From the NCBI GenBank assembly GCA_022570795.1, contig JAKUDP010000006.1:124001-188000 (forward strand): DNA of 64,000 nt, in the 5' to 3' direction. The notes under the pieces are model-generated. The model was not told the origin of the DNA, did not search any database, and was given only the letters and a program-made list of their open reading frames with translations. The translations under genes and the position numbers were made by a program. This document shows positions 44,301-55,600 of this stretch, one piece after another (position 1 is the stretch's first letter; each line of letters begins with the position of its first letter). This DNA comes from Sphaerulina vaccinii (Eukaryota > Ascomycota > Dothideomycetes > Mycosphaerellales > Mycosphaerellaceae).

Positions 44301-44763
44301 TGCACGACCAGCAACATCCTACTCTTCGCTTGCAGACAGTGTTCCTGACCTGTCCACCTTGCCGTTCAACAGGAACAGCTCCCGCATGTCAAGCAGGTCC
44401 CGCGTGGCATCTGCGAATGGCCACCGCAGCACACCATCAACTGCCAGCCGATCCAGCTCGAGTGCTGTGAACTTCTCCAAAACGCCACTTTCACCTGTTG
44501 CAATCCTCAGCCCTACCCACTCTTCCAACAACTCGCGCGAGAGCAATCAAATCCAGGCATCCCATCACAACCAACTAAAGTCCAACCGACGAAAGAGTGT
44601 TGATGAGATGACCCAATTGCTCGATCAGATGATCCAGGATAAGGTTGAGAGCGGGCATCTGGTGCGCAAAGGTGATCGTGGCTCAATCAGAGTTCGTCGT
44701 GATACGTTGATGCTGCAACAAGGCAACGAAGCCGCCATCTTGGAGGACGAAGCGAAGGCATAA
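41395..44763 (+). CDS. Kinesin-7 family motor (Kip2/KipA-like)
   Basis: Plus-end microtubule motor. An intronless frame of 1122 aa starts at ATG 41395. A ~285-residue Ser/Thr/Pro-rich N-terminal extension precedes the motor, as in Kip2/KipA. Motor motifs in order: VLVSVRVRP, YGMTGTGKTFSMQG (P-loop, about residue 367), YLEIYNEKIYDLL, NARSSRSHAVVQI (switch I), DLAGSEKA (switch II), HINKSLLTLGTVI and LPYRDSKLTRLLQ. Coiled-coil stretches follow, and the tail is Ser-rich with SRSSSSAVNF-type motifs. In Aspergillus the equivalent carries polarity factors to hyphal tips; that role here is inferred from the family. Confidence 0.93.
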   Translation: MSSTMTSTLPRTARPPPSGPLPALPVYKTRSKSTDTLGELPESRRTSTASLPRTSTTPKRTAIPSVRSVTTSGLPTPGKSKANSSPSIPTLSTTPEPPVPSPSPSLSGSGLPKTVRKTASIGQFPLPPKGTPRVTSLPPSPLSTTQSNGSGEDGAPAVPPKSKQRDGSKHRSVESGIKKPKSRSSGYGVRARTSNASLAGAGSPSLLNGTGDSKLISSGRGLRQTDSLLSIPSPPESRSTSANGSYHTDDTVVEDTGDDTGGRGRTRRASTSSKAKRESEGGKDMKGNVLVSVRVRPDAASEENRPEGEWMVDGRRSLISYRGREGGDYRYDNVFSPNDGNARVYDNAAKRLVRRVMEGYHGTVFAYGMTGTGKTFSMQGTSTQPGVIPLAITDIFSYIRENPSREFLLRVSYLEIYNEKIYDLLIQASPGQAQEEIKLREDSKRGVYATPLKEEIVQSPNQLLRVIARGDLARRTGSTQFNARSSRSHAVVQIVVESRERTQNHGAYFGKETRRTDKIMPGGVLVSTLSLIDLAGSEKAAEDKERRAEGAHINKSLLTLGTVIARLSTEDEKDKDSAKPADKEKATKHLPYRDSKLTRLLQGALSGNSLVSILCTIQLSSANTSAALASSHTGETLNTLKFASRAKNNIVSHAKKNESNAAPGDPNSRALLDRYRIEIQELRTQLAQQNNIKEEAEKVEQIAEDRELEEQLEREEKHRHEEQMLEMQLARTALKERISHLNRLILSSRSIGVNSGRFSVNSLNPRMSGFSATQSEYGRPVSVRSQNSGHRDSTATLEPSPVLEVPVPPLDSIGRAMSSGSVTMGTIPGAQIGQMVEEDTPALTEDEEGEDLGVPDEDGNDSASLKQQNRMLQADLADKNRYIATLEKRLLQARRTSHSRVSMAFAGRVGVPEEGTLEALVRDKDREIDDLRAKLDDQMRMVTALRSAARKREMVDSRKSTQTATSEETARPATSYSSLADSVPDLSTLPFNRNSSRMSSRSRVASANGHRSTPSTASRSSSSAVNFSKTPLSPVAILSPTHSSNNSRESNQIQASHHNQLKSNRRKSVDEMTQLLDQMIQDKVESGHLVRKGDRGSIRVRRDTLMLQQGNEAAILEDEAKA

Positions 44764-45575
44764 TGCTTCTCGTGTTCTGGACGTGACTTACGACTGATGA
44801 CCTTGAAGACATGGGCATGAGGCTGCTACTGTCTGCCTTGAGCTTCTGTGCTTACTCCTGGATTGCGCTTGGCACGATTCATTGGCTCATGAATGCATTG
44901 GCAGACCCAGGATTTTGATTTTGATTGTGATTACATTCCATTCTTATTACACGTGTTGGACTCTTGGACTTTTTCAGACGAGCGAGCGATACCCTTTCGC
45001 GAGAGAACAGTATTTCCTTTTCCTTTATGCTATCTGTACGATGTGTTGCGGCGAAAAGTGGGGAGAACGAGAGATCAGGTGTTCTTGTATAATATTTGAC
45101 GACTGGAGAATAGCTTCTTCCTCAAGGACATAGTGAGTGGTAGACAGTAACGAAAGAACGAGGACTGACAACAGTATGGTTGTATGCATGATTGCAGCAC
45201 TATCTTTCAACCCCATATGTTCGCTTTAGGCGAGAAGAGGCGGAGATGTTGCCCTCGTACGTGGGCAGCGGCACAGTCTTGCCCTTCTGGTTAATCGGAG
45301 AAGGTGGTATGATAGCATTAGTAAGTGACACCTTCTACAGCATATCGCGAGCAACCAAACAGCACTTCAATATTCAGCAAAGGAGTAGTATCACTTTACT
45401 AAAGTAGAGCCGAGGAAGGTCGCAGCGATTGAGGTAGCACAAAGTGAGGGGAGTTCCAAGTCTGGAAGAGCTTGAGCAACAAGTTCGCCCGATCTGATAA
45501 CAAGCACATTCGAAGGATTGTTTGTGCATCATCCTGCGCATCGTCAGACTCCATCACACATGAGTGACAAGCTTA
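44764..45575. other. Intergenic region, no gene recognised
   Basis: About 800 bp. Includes a GATTTTGATTTTGATT-like simple stretch near 44914 and no convincing coding frame. Confidence 0.5.
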
Positions 45576-46295
45576 ATGTCTTCCCTTGGATCTCCAGGAC
45601 AAGGAAGCGCTCGAGCTGATACCCCGAACTCGATATGGGAACAGTCTCTAAGCAGTGGACAACCCTCGCCACAAGCACCGCAGTCGCGAAGCAGTGTCGC
45701 AGCATATGGCCCACAAGAGCAGCGCCTATCATCCAAGAGACCATGCAAACGGCCAGACCCTCAATCGTGGAGGCACTCAAGCTCAGAATCTCGAAAGTTG
45801 ACCTCGAACCTGTTGCGCTGCTCGTCTACCGCTGAGACGAATAGCAGCACTAGCTCTCCACCAGTAGAAACACCTCCACCAACAAAGACAGAACAATACC
45901 TCATAAACCTCGCATCCGACTTCTGGGTCGCAGTCAACGCTCGAAACTTCGACGCAACCACATATCCTTGGACAAGCATCGCCTCCGACTTCATCGCCGG
46001 CCGAACCTTCGCAACAGTGCCAGCTGAAATCTCTCTAGCCGAGATGCTTGAGCATCATGAGCCGATATATACGTCTAGACCAGAGTATTATATCAAACCT
46101 ACGGAAACGGTCGCGAGCGTGTCAGAGAAGACTGGCAAAGCGATTGTATTTGCGAATTTGGAGAATATCAATTTTACGCCGGAGAATATTATTAGGTATA
46201 GTGTTGCGAGGTTTGAGTTTAGAGGTGAGGGGGATGGGAGGTGGGTCGTTGCGAGGTATAGTAGTTTGCCTGTGGGGGAAGGACCAGGTGGGTGA
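45576..46295 (+). CDS. SnoaL/NTF2-like small protein, 5' end uncertain
   Basis: Frame of 239 codons from ATG 45576. Residues from about 95 on look like a SnoaL-type fold: a long first helix (TEQYLINLASDFWVAVNARN), then strands ending VARFEFRGEGDGRWVVARYS. The first ~90 residues are low-complexity Ser/Pro/Gln and may be partly intron or leader. No catalytic residues could be assigned. Confidence 0.55.
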   Translation: MSSLGSPGQGSARADTPNSIWEQSLSSGQPSPQAPQSRSSVAAYGPQEQRLSSKRPCKRPDPQSWRHSSSESRKLTSNLLRCSSTAETNSSTSSPPVETPPPTKTEQYLINLASDFWVAVNARNFDATTYPWTSIASDFIAGRTFATVPAEISLAEMLEHHEPIYTSRPEYYIKPTETVASVSEKTGKAIVFANLENINFTPENIIRYSVARFEFRGEGDGRWVVARYSSLPVGEGPGG

Positions 46296-46586
46296 GGGAT
46301 GTGAAGTTGCAGTCGGTCTTTGGTAAGTGGATAGTATCTCAAAGACACTTCTTGCAATCACAGATTTGTAATGCGAATGACTGTGCTGTTTTGGACCTTC
46401 GAAGTCATGTATCGACGTGTGTTGCACTTGACGCTTGACCATCAAACGTTCTTGACGTTCTTAACGTACCTGCTCGGTTCAAGAATCAACAACGAAAGCG
46501 CGTATTCTGCGACTTCGCTTCTTCCACTCCCACTTCAACCATCCCACGACATTGAATCACATAACGACATATCTTAGCGAGACAGA

Positions 46587-47900
46587 ATGGACAGTGTTAC
46601 TTCACAGCCGCATCTTAGGCGCTCGAAGAGGGTCATAGAAAAGGCAGAAAAAGCATCAAGAAGATCATCAACCATGGAAGAAACTGAGCAACAGCGAACC
46701 AACTACCCTGCTCGTGCGACACCCATACCAGAGCCGCTACCATTACCATTTCAAGAGAGCGCAGTCCGCCATGTGCTCAAGTTACCTCATGAACTGGTTG
46801 AGATGATCATGCTCCAGCTGGGACGCAAAGCCATGGCTGCGTGCCAATATGTCCCGCTGATCGGCGACTATATCGAAGGAGTTCTTACTCGATCCAAGAA
46901 GATCCACTCAATCGTTGGCGGCCACCTTCCGTTCAAGCATGAGGTCGTCTAGAAGGCTTCCAAACCCTGGGAGAACTTGGTGGAGAACGCGGACCTTTCG
47001 GTTCAGGCTATACACGGGCCTCTGACCACAGAGATGCTACTCTCTCCAGAGCGGACATGCTTCAGGGTTCCCGTGGTACTCAATGCAGCACTGCTGAATG
47101 TCTCTGGCGGTCCAATAGAATACACAACCAGAGATGTTCGCATGGAACCAGGTTGCCTGCGCTTGACGGAGAACGAAGCTTATGCCTGGATGGTACAGGT
47201 GGAACATCGGCCTCGGTACAGGAGAGACGACCTCGAACCAATAGAGCGCGAAGATGTGACAGTATCAGCGCACGATGGACTTAATTCTAGAGGCGGGCCC
47301 CGAGATCGAATGTTCTCGTTCGATCCCTCCTCGTCAGATCCAGTAGACCTCGATGCGTTGCTCACACATCCAGCTGTCACAAGAGTCCAAATTGAGACTA
47401 TCGTGCGTACAAAGAAGGGCACTTGGATCGAGAGAGGAGGGCACTTCTTACGAAACGAGGTGGTCTGGCAGACTATTCAGAAGCCTGAAGGAGTTCGTGT
47501 ACGAGATGTGGTCTCTGTGCTGGAAGCGAAGGCGCACTTATACATGAACTCTGTGGAAGTCAGAATCATGGACAGACATGTGATGATGGTCGGGCAAGCA
47601 GTCTTCAACTACGTCAAGAACGCTGGTACTGTTTTCTACCCACCAAACGCCGGTAACTGTACGATTTGTGGGGAAGTCCTGCTGGGCAAGAATGCTCCGC
47701 CAGGTGTGCCTTGCGATCTCTTGTGTGTGCCTGACACGGAGAAGGACGCGGTGTATCGCCTACTTGGGGACTATACGGAGGACGAGGACACGGAGGAGGA
47801 GGACGCGGTCTATTACTGTCGACTATGCGAGCATATGGGCATGGGAAAAGTTGAGATACCTTGCGATGAGTCGTGCCTTAAGAAGGCTGTGAACTTGTAA
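46587..47900 (+). pseudogene. F-box-like gene interrupted by an in-frame TAG
   Basis: One frame of 438 codons from ATG 46587 to 47900, broken only by TAG at 46950-46952 (HEVV-stop-KASKPWENLVENA). Before the stop, LPHELVEMIMLQLGRKA resembles an F-box. After it there is a long conserved-looking body and two Cys pairs near the C-terminus (NCTICGEVLLG and YYCRLCEHMG) with an acidic spacer. If TAG was once CAG (a C-to-T change) the protein would be continuous. Not named further. Confidence 0.6.
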
Positions 47901-48985
47901 CGAGCACCTCAGCAGCGGGCGAGGACGAGGATAATGGGGAAGTGAGGTGATCGTGCTTGGCTTCTTCCTCCTGGTATGGCAACGATTGCGGTTCTCCTGA
48001 TGACGCAGAAGTCCAGGGGATGTTGGCGTGGAGTTAAGCAGTGCGAGATAGACTTTCGGAGGGTTGCCGGCATTCTCTTCGGCTCCGCAGATCAAACGTT
48101 TCTGTGCACGACATCAGCGAATTTGGGAGGAGGTTTCATAGATACAATATCACAACGAAAGAGCTCATGCGATACAGAGAATTTTAGCGAGATCTGTCAC
48201 TATCACATTCGAGACGCCGCAGGGTGTCACAGCAATCTGGAGCCGCGGTCTGTATGAAGAATTGCCGTGACGCGTGCTCCACAGCTCACTAGCCTCATGC
48301 ACTTGGCTTGTTTCAAGTTGAGCACTGGTGCTTCCAGCGACCTCGCTGGCGGGCCACACCCCTCCCTCCCCATCTCAAGACTCCACCTCTGCACATCTCA
48401 ACTCGACATCTGACTGGGCGAACCATCAAACAATCCTGGAGCGCAACTACGTACAGATCTGCACCTCACAGCAGCGGTGCAAACGTAGAAGCAGGCGAGG
48501 CAGGGAATGTTCCAGGTAGAAGAATTGAAACGCGTCCCGATTTCAGGTTGGTTTGTTGTACGACAGAAATCTCTCTTTTGTGCTTTTTACCTCTTACACA
48601 CCTACTCTTGCGACATCTTGATAGCTCGCTCTGGAGGCGATGCTATCGAGCTGTTGTTTGTGCTGCTAATTGAGACGAACGGAGCTGGACTTCTTGGAAC
48701 ACCACGCGCTATCTTCCTTGGACCTTTCTTTTCCTAGCTCGACGCAGGTCAGACTTCGTTCTCGTACAGCTCATCAGCTTCCTTTCAGAGCTGCACCACT
48801 CGCGTTCGCTTGTCTATTCTTGTACTGCGACTGGATTCGCGGTCTTCAGCTCTGGAACTTTCTCTACTCGACAAGCATCTGGACTGCTCGAGCATGCTGC
48901 GAATAGCTCAATGATACATTCTTGAATACCGGACACTGCGATCTTGATACCGCACGGCTTGCTCTGCTGAGCACCTTCCACAAAG
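47901..48985. other. Intergenic region, no gene recognised
   Basis: About 1.1 kb. Probable leader of the fucosyltransferase-like gene in its last part; no other gene seen. Confidence 0.45.
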
Positions 48986-50689
48986 ATGCGCCCTCGCCGG
49001 AACACAACCCTCTCGATGTCATCGGCTGACTCGATGAGCCCAAGTCCGACCAGATCTTCGAATGATAGCATCAATGAGAAGGTGTCCGATGGCTTCCCGG
49101 ACTCACCAACACTGCCATTGCCGGCTACCACTAAGGAGAACTGGACCCGACCGAGGACAGCAAAGGCAATGGCTGTGAAAATCGTCCTGGCAGTATGTGG
49201 GCTACTGATGGTATGGCGGTACCTGTGCAGGTCATGGGTTCACTCGAAGAACATACCTGCGCAGACGGCATCGCAGACACAGTCGCATGCAGATATGGAG
49301 TGGGTTGCTGCGAATGCACTGCCAGATGAACCCACTGCTCTTGTTGTGGCCGATCCTATGGGAACCTCGCGTTGGACCATATCGATCCCTCGCAACTACA
49401 CGTTCCCTTTGACCAATCAGTACTACAAGGACATGTGCTCACAAGGCGACACTATGCGAGCTGGCCTGACTGCTGATCGTCATACGAGTGGTAAGCATTG
49501 GTGGCAGAGGAGCGGATACTTTGCCAAAGACGAGACATATCTGGACGTCCACGAAGCCGAAGACCTTGGAGCGCTGCCGAAGTCTAAGGTAGACACCTCG
49601 AAGGTTTGCGAAAGTAGTATGACTTTTGTCCTGGACGACCAAGAGGCCGGCTTCGGCAAGTCTTTGCTCCTCCTGTGGATGAGCTATGGTCTGGCCAAGC
49701 AAGAAGGTCGATCGTTCTTCATCGACGACTCGAAGTGGGCATGGGGCAAGTTCTCCTCATACTTCAGACCGCCACCTGCAGCCAAGTGCCTTCGACCGCC
49801 ACCACATCAAATCGTGCCCTGCCCACAAAGTGCCAGACACGTGGTTGTGTCGTCCGCCACTGCGATGTGGACATTTGGTCCAGCCTTCGAGAAGGAGTTT
49901 CGTGGAATGCACAAGCATGGTCTTGCATCTCAACGTCGTATCTTCGACTTGGCCCGTGTTGGCTATGAAGCGCTCTTTGTGCTTAGTGGTGAAGACGCGC
50001 TATACGCAGCCTCGCGTCTAGCCAAGCTGAAGGACGATGCGGCGAGACATCATGGCTCTCTTGTAAGCATGCAGGTCAGACGTGGTGACTTGCACCCTTT
50101 CGAGTACGAATACAGCCGCGACTACTTGCCGCTCGAGCGCTATGCAGCTGGTGCCCGATCTTTGCTGCAGTCCTGTCACGGTACTGCCAACGACCTGAAC
50201 GACCTCGAGTATATCGGCTCTCCTCTTGTGCTTGCCTCGGACGATCCAGACATCATTGGCGCTTCAGAGCTCCAGCAGGCTGTCGCGCCTTTTACTGTCC
50301 AGAGGGCTCAGGAGCGGATTCAACTCGTCACCAAGGAAACTCTAGATAAGAGCTCACCGAGAAACTCGATACGATCACCAGGTTCCGCATACACCAAACA
50401 CGTCGACGAGAACACAGGCTGGGAAGGTGGCTTCTTCAGCGGACTGTTCTTCTCGCTTGGGGGTAACCAGAAGACTCCAGACGAACAAGGTCTTCAGCTA
50501 CGTCAATTCGTTGGCCGCGCATACTTGCTGGATCTTGCTGTGCTCGGCGCCAGTGACGGAGTGGTGTGCGCAGTCAGTAGCGCGACCTGTCGTGCAGCCG
50601 CAGTCATGATGGGCTGGGACGCCGTGAAAGGTGGAAGGTGGCTGAACGTCGACGACAACAGATCGTGGACGTGGAATGGTCGCCGGTAG
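48986..50689 (+). CDS. Type II membrane glycosyltransferase, fucosyltransferase-like
   Basis: Intronless frame of 567 aa. A short cytoplasmic tail is followed by one membrane segment (VKIVLAVCGLLMVWRYL, about residues 63-80) and a lumenal domain, the layout of Golgi enzymes. LVSMQVRRGDLHPFEYEYSR resembles the HxRRxD loop of alpha-1,6 (GT23-type) fucosyltransferases. LVLASDDPDII and a C-terminal VGRAYLLDLAVLGASDGVV block also fit the GDP-fucose-binding half of that fold. The acceptor is unknown, and close relation to GT23 is inferred from motifs. Confidence 0.75.
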   Translation: MRPRRNTTLSMSSADSMSPSPTRSSNDSINEKVSDGFPDSPTLPLPATTKENWTRPRTAKAMAVKIVLAVCGLLMVWRYLCRSWVHSKNIPAQTASQTQSHADMEWVAANALPDEPTALVVADPMGTSRWTISIPRNYTFPLTNQYYKDMCSQGDTMRAGLTADRHTSGKHWWQRSGYFAKDETYLDVHEAEDLGALPKSKVDTSKVCESSMTFVLDDQEAGFGKSLLLLWMSYGLAKQEGRSFFIDDSKWAWGKFSSYFRPPPAAKCLRPPPHQIVPCPQSARHVVVSSATAMWTFGPAFEKEFRGMHKHGLASQRRIFDLARVGYEALFVLSGEDALYAASRLAKLKDDAARHHGSLVSMQVRRGDLHPFEYEYSRDYLPLERYAAGARSLLQSCHGTANDLNDLEYIGSPLVLASDDPDIIGASELQQAVAPFTVQRAQERIQLVTKETLDKSSPRNSIRSPGSAYTKHVDENTGWEGGFFSGLFFSLGGNQKTPDEQGLQLRQFVGRAYLLDLAVLGASDGVVCAVSSATCRAAAVMMGWDAVKGGRWLNVDDNRSWTWNGRR

Positions 50690-50873
50690 TGTTTTTCTAG
50701 CATAGCGTGTTCGAGATCGTTGTTGTTTGGAACACACCTGAAGATCCGACATCGACTCATTGCATATTATGCATGAGCATGAGCATTAGCATAGCGTACG
50801 GCGTCACACAAAGATACCCTTTTGGTAATGAAAAGACAGTGAAGCGATATCGACCTGAATGAAGTACCTGGAT

Positions 50874-52275
50874 TCATTCTTCCCATGCCGCCCATAGCGC
50901 TGGCAATCTAGCGCTTGCTCGTTTGCTGATGCACAGTGCAGGATCTACGTCTTGCACACCTTCTAGTCCGTCTAGTCCGAGAGCAGCCAGGCCCAGATAG
51001 CTGTGGTATAGATCTGGTAGATCGCCGGGAAACTTGCCAAAGCCTCCAAGTGCAGGATGTTGAGTTTTCTCTAGCAGATATCGTCTTAGTCGACTTTGGC
51101 AGTAAAGCTGAGGCTCGCCCATGAGATGGAAAGAGGCTCCTGCCCACCACGCATAGCATGTGTCTGCGACTTTACCAGTGCGGCCATTCATGCCTGCATC
51201 GGGAGGTTCTAGCGAGAAGCCGGTAATCATCGTCGACCTGTCTGGACTTTGGTGCACGGGATCTGTTATGGGCGAATCTGCTGCAGTCTCGGTCTTCAGC
51301 TTCTTTGAGGCAGGCTCGTTGACTTCCGATGCTTCGTCCTCGAATTCTAGTTCTTCTTCCAAGTCTTCGAGATCGGTCTGGCGTTCGATCAGCCATCGGA
51401 CTGTTGCTCTGGGATCTGAAGGTGCCCGGATCGTTCCATCGTTGACTGTCTTTGGAGTGGCAAGACGTCCAAGAAAGTTTAGGGCGCCCAAGGAGCAGTA
51501 TTCATATCCTGCATGTGGCTCATGATATGGGTAGTCTGCGATCCCGCCATCGTATGACTGCAAGGTGATCAGCTGAAAGATTGAGCTCATGGGAGAGAGT
51601 GTGGTTTACCTCTGCAAGCTGCACACATTTTACAAAGCCATCAACATTGATATCGTCGACTGTGACTCCGTTTGCCTGGACCGGTCCTGTAACCCTGCCG
51701 CGAAGGATATATCGAATGCCTGCAGCACAATATCCATACCTCGGATCCATACCACCATGAACTTTGCCTTCAACAAGCGTCTCACCGAATGAACCATCTG
51801 AGCGCTGCATTTGACATATCCATTTCAGTGTCTCCTTGCGATTCACTCTACTCAGATCGTCACCTGCTGCTAATAGTGCTGAGAGCGCGAAGAAGGTGGC
51901 TGGAACGTTCGCAGGATCCCATTTGGCGTTCTCCTCGGTTCGTAATGAGCCGAAGTCTGTGCCAGGCCACATACGAAAGCCGCCATCGAAATGTTGGCAG
52001 TGATATATCCAGTTGATATAGTCGTTCCGTTCGCTTTCGTTTGTCACTTCTTCGAATGAGTCCAATAAGTCCAAGGCCGAAATCATGAGGAACGCAAGAT
52101 ACATGCGATTGCTCTCATTTCCAGTATAGTGGTGCGGTAGTAGAGTCTTGATACATCGCTTCCAATATTTGACGTGCCTTGCCTATGGACCTCGATTCAG
52201 CAAACGCTAGCATGCAAAACCGCCTCATGATCTCACCTTGTCCAGAGGAACGGGTTCGGCCAAATCGATGCTCAT
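50874..52275 (-). CDS. CDC43: Geranylgeranyltransferase type I beta subunit
   Basis: Adds a C20 prenyl group to CaaX proteins such as Rho GTPases, together with the Ram2-type alpha subunit. Exons 52275-52237, 52182-51610 and 51557-50874 (introns 54 and 52 bp) join in phase to 431 aa. Terpenoid-cyclase-like repeats are visible: NWIYHCQHFDGGFRMWPG, KWICQMQRSDGSFGE, SYDGGIADYPYHEPHAG and the C-terminal GGFGKFPGDLPDLYHSYLGL. The zinc ligands fit the D..C..H pattern: DPRYGYCA with the later PDLYHSY His. A ~60-residue acidic loop (EDLEEELEFEDEASEVNEPA) is inserted, as in other fungal Cdc43. The first exon is only 13 codons. Confidence 0.88.
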
Positions 52276-52696
52276 GTTGAGGGAAGAGGTGGGACGTGTT
52301 ATTGATCAACACCGTGTATCACGAACATATGTACTAGAAAAGAAGAGTAAGAAAACGCCTGCCGCCTCCTCGAAAATGCAGTCGAGATGTGCTGTTGTTG
52401 TTGTCGTTCGAATCGTCAATGATCCTCAGCGCGGACTTCGATCAAGCCGAGACCCAGACTCTGCAGGGAAAATGCGCTAACCTTAACAGGATGCCAAGCT
52501 CTCCACAAGGCAGCCACGACCTCGACACGAGGCGCGATAGTGGACTTCCCTCTCACTTTGCCATCTTGATAACTTCACAATCATCTCCAATCTGACACCA
52601 CTTGACAAGTTCACATGCTCCAGGCGTATTGAAACAACCTTTACCGACCTGGTGTGGAGCAGTCGTCAAGGAGACAATCGAACGTCATTACCCACG
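52276..52696. promoter_or_regulatory. Divergent CDC43 / SNF2-RING promoter region
   Basis: 421 bp between divergent starts; no separate gene seen. Confidence 0.45.
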
Positions 52697-55600
52697 ATGG
52701 CTCCAAGCAGCATACATGCCTTGGCGACCGTGTACTCAACACAGGTGAAGTCATCAGACGAATCATCAATCGTGGTCGAGGCAGGTGGCTTTACTCCTAC
52801 GCGCTGGTTTCTGGAGCATTCGTCTGGTCAAGGAACAAAAGAAGGGGAACCGAAGAAAAAGAGGCGAAAGATTCAGCATATTTTCGAGGATGAACATCAA
52901 GACAACCCAGATGCAGCACTTGTGCCTCTATTCAAGGTGGCGATCGATTTTCACTTTCCGAATAACAACAGCCCGGATACGCTGTCACGAGATGCCATCA
53001 GTGAGGATGTCGACTTCACAAACATGCCTAGTTTGCCAGTCGTGCCGTACGGCATCGATACCAATGATTCCGGCACGAGAGTACGATTTTTCCAGCCGCA
53101 CAGTGGCGACTCGGTCCTTATCATCGAGTGCGCGGAGCTTTCCCAAGATGTCACTGACGCTCTGCTCAATATTGCCCCTCCAGGCCGCCTCCGCAAAGCA
53201 GCAGCAAGTGCTCGCCAAAAGAATCATCCCGCGACTATGCTTACATGCACACTGACACGATCCGCGGGACCACTTCACACAGTCGTGCGCCTGGAAGCGT
53301 CTCTGAGTTGGCGCTCAGAACTATCTGCGTTTCCAGCTGGAGCCCCTGTGGGTGCAGCGAAATTTTATGAAGACTACGAGGTTCTACTCGCTGCTTTTCC
53401 GGATGATGAACGGGAAGGATTCGATCACACGCAGCCCTTCGATCCTCAGGACTTCTACGAAAGTGTTCACGTACCTCCGAAAGATGCCAGCACAGATGCT
53501 ATCGTCCCAGGACTACTCGAGAGTGAACTTTATCCCTTCCAAAAGCGCGCCGTGGCTTGGATGCTGCATCGCGAAGGAGTGACCAAAGCTGGAGATCATG
53601 TCCCGGAATCGACTAGGGCCGCTACAATTGATCGATTCTACAAAGCTGTGGATGACTTGAATGGGGAGCCATGTTGGGTCAACCATCTGCAAGGCATTAT
53701 CACTCGCACCCCACCACACAATATCAAGGCATTATCGGGTGGCATCCTAGCCGAAGAGATGGGTCTTGGCAAGACCGTGGAGCTTATGGCTCTGTTGTTT
53801 CACAATGTGCGGCCACATATCACAGCTCAGACAGTACTGGACATGGATTCTGGAACTATTGTCATGCCGTCTCGAGCCACCCTGATAGTCACGCCGCCTT
53901 CGTTGACGTCGCAGTGGAAATCAGAGCTGCTTCGTCATGCTCCGAGTCTCAAGGTATACCAATATGAAGGCATACCTGCCAGTCACAAGAAGGCTCTTCC
54001 TGAAGAAGAGACCATTCGATTGCTATGCGAAGACTATGACGTGGTCATAACTACATACAACGTTCTTGGCCGAGAAATCCACTTCGCTGAGGATCCTCCC
54101 GATCGTAGCAGGCGACAATCCAGGAAGTTCGAGCGTAAACGCAGTCCCTTGGTGCAGATTCAGTGGTGGAGACTGTGTCTGGATGAAGCTCAATTAGTCG
54201 AGTCTGGGGTGACAGCAGCCGCGCGGGTAGCTTGTCGACTTCCGAGAGTTCACAGCTGGGCTGTGTCAGGCACACCTCTACGTAAAGACGTGCAAGATTT
54301 GCTTGGGTTACTGATCTTTTTGCGGTACAGACCATTCAGCGATGATGGCAAGGTCTGGAGTCACCTCCTCACGAACCATCGCCACTTATTTCGTGGTATC
54401 TTTTCAGAAATCGCACTTCGCCACACCAAGGCTCAAGTTCGGGACGAGTTACGACTGCCCGAGCAGAAGCGCATGGTCATTACTGTTCCGTTTTCCGTGG
54501 TGGAGCAGCAGAACTACACAACGCTGTTCAACCAGATGTGTGATGAAGCTGGTCTCAACCAACACGGTGTACCAAGCTTTGATGATTGGGATCCTGACGA
54601 TCCTAATACAGTCGAGACAATGCGCTCATGGCTAGTTAGACTGCGACAAACATGTCTGCATCCTCAGGTCGGCGCCAGGAATCGTCGTGGTCTTGGACGC
54701 GCCAAAGCTCCACTTCGGACGGTGGCAGAGGTGCTTGAGGTCATGATAGAGCAAAACGAGACAGCTCTGAGGACAGAAGAGCGAGCCCTAACACATGCGA
54801 CTCTGCAGCGCGCCCACGTGCTTGGTAACAACCGAGAAGATGAACACCGAGCCGAGAAAGCTGTTGAAGTATATCGTTCGGCAATGCGCGCAAGTGAGCA
54901 GATGGTGATGGAAGCGCGCAAGAACTTGGCTGCTTTCAAAGTGGCTGATGCCGAAGCTGTGAACTCCGACACGGATGGAGAGGATTCAGCTACTGAGTCC
55001 ACGTCTCCAATCGGTGCACTGAAGAATAATCTGAGAAGTGCACTTCAATTGCAACACGAGTGTGCTTTCTTCGCCGCCACTGCATACTACCAGATTAAGA
55101 CCAACGAGACGTTGACTCTAGAAGGCTCGGACACATTCAAGCAATTGGAGACGCAAGAAATGGCCTTGTACGAGTCTGCCAAAGCCACGCGTAAAGAGCT
55201 TCTGAAGGACGTTCATCGCAAGGCCGAGAGTCTCATCTCCCAAGTCGCCGCTCTTAAGTCGGAAGATAGTCTGTTCACTAGGATCAAGGATCTGTCGTCA
55301 TATGGTGGTATTGAAAGTCGGCGTTTCGTTGAGAAGAGCGATGGCCTCTTTGATGTCATCCGGGAAGCGGTACCGATGCTGAAGGAGTGGCGCGCCAAGA
55401 TCACAGAGTTCTTGTTGAAGCCTTTGGTTGATGAAGACGATGGACTCGAAACTACAGGTGACGAGTACGAGAACTCTACGAAGCTTCAAGACGAGCTCTA
55501 TGTTTACATGGACGCGTTCAAAGGCATTCATGCTGACCTGCACTTCTTCGTTACTGGCGAGACCGCACCACTGATTGATCACGAGATCAACACTCAGCTC

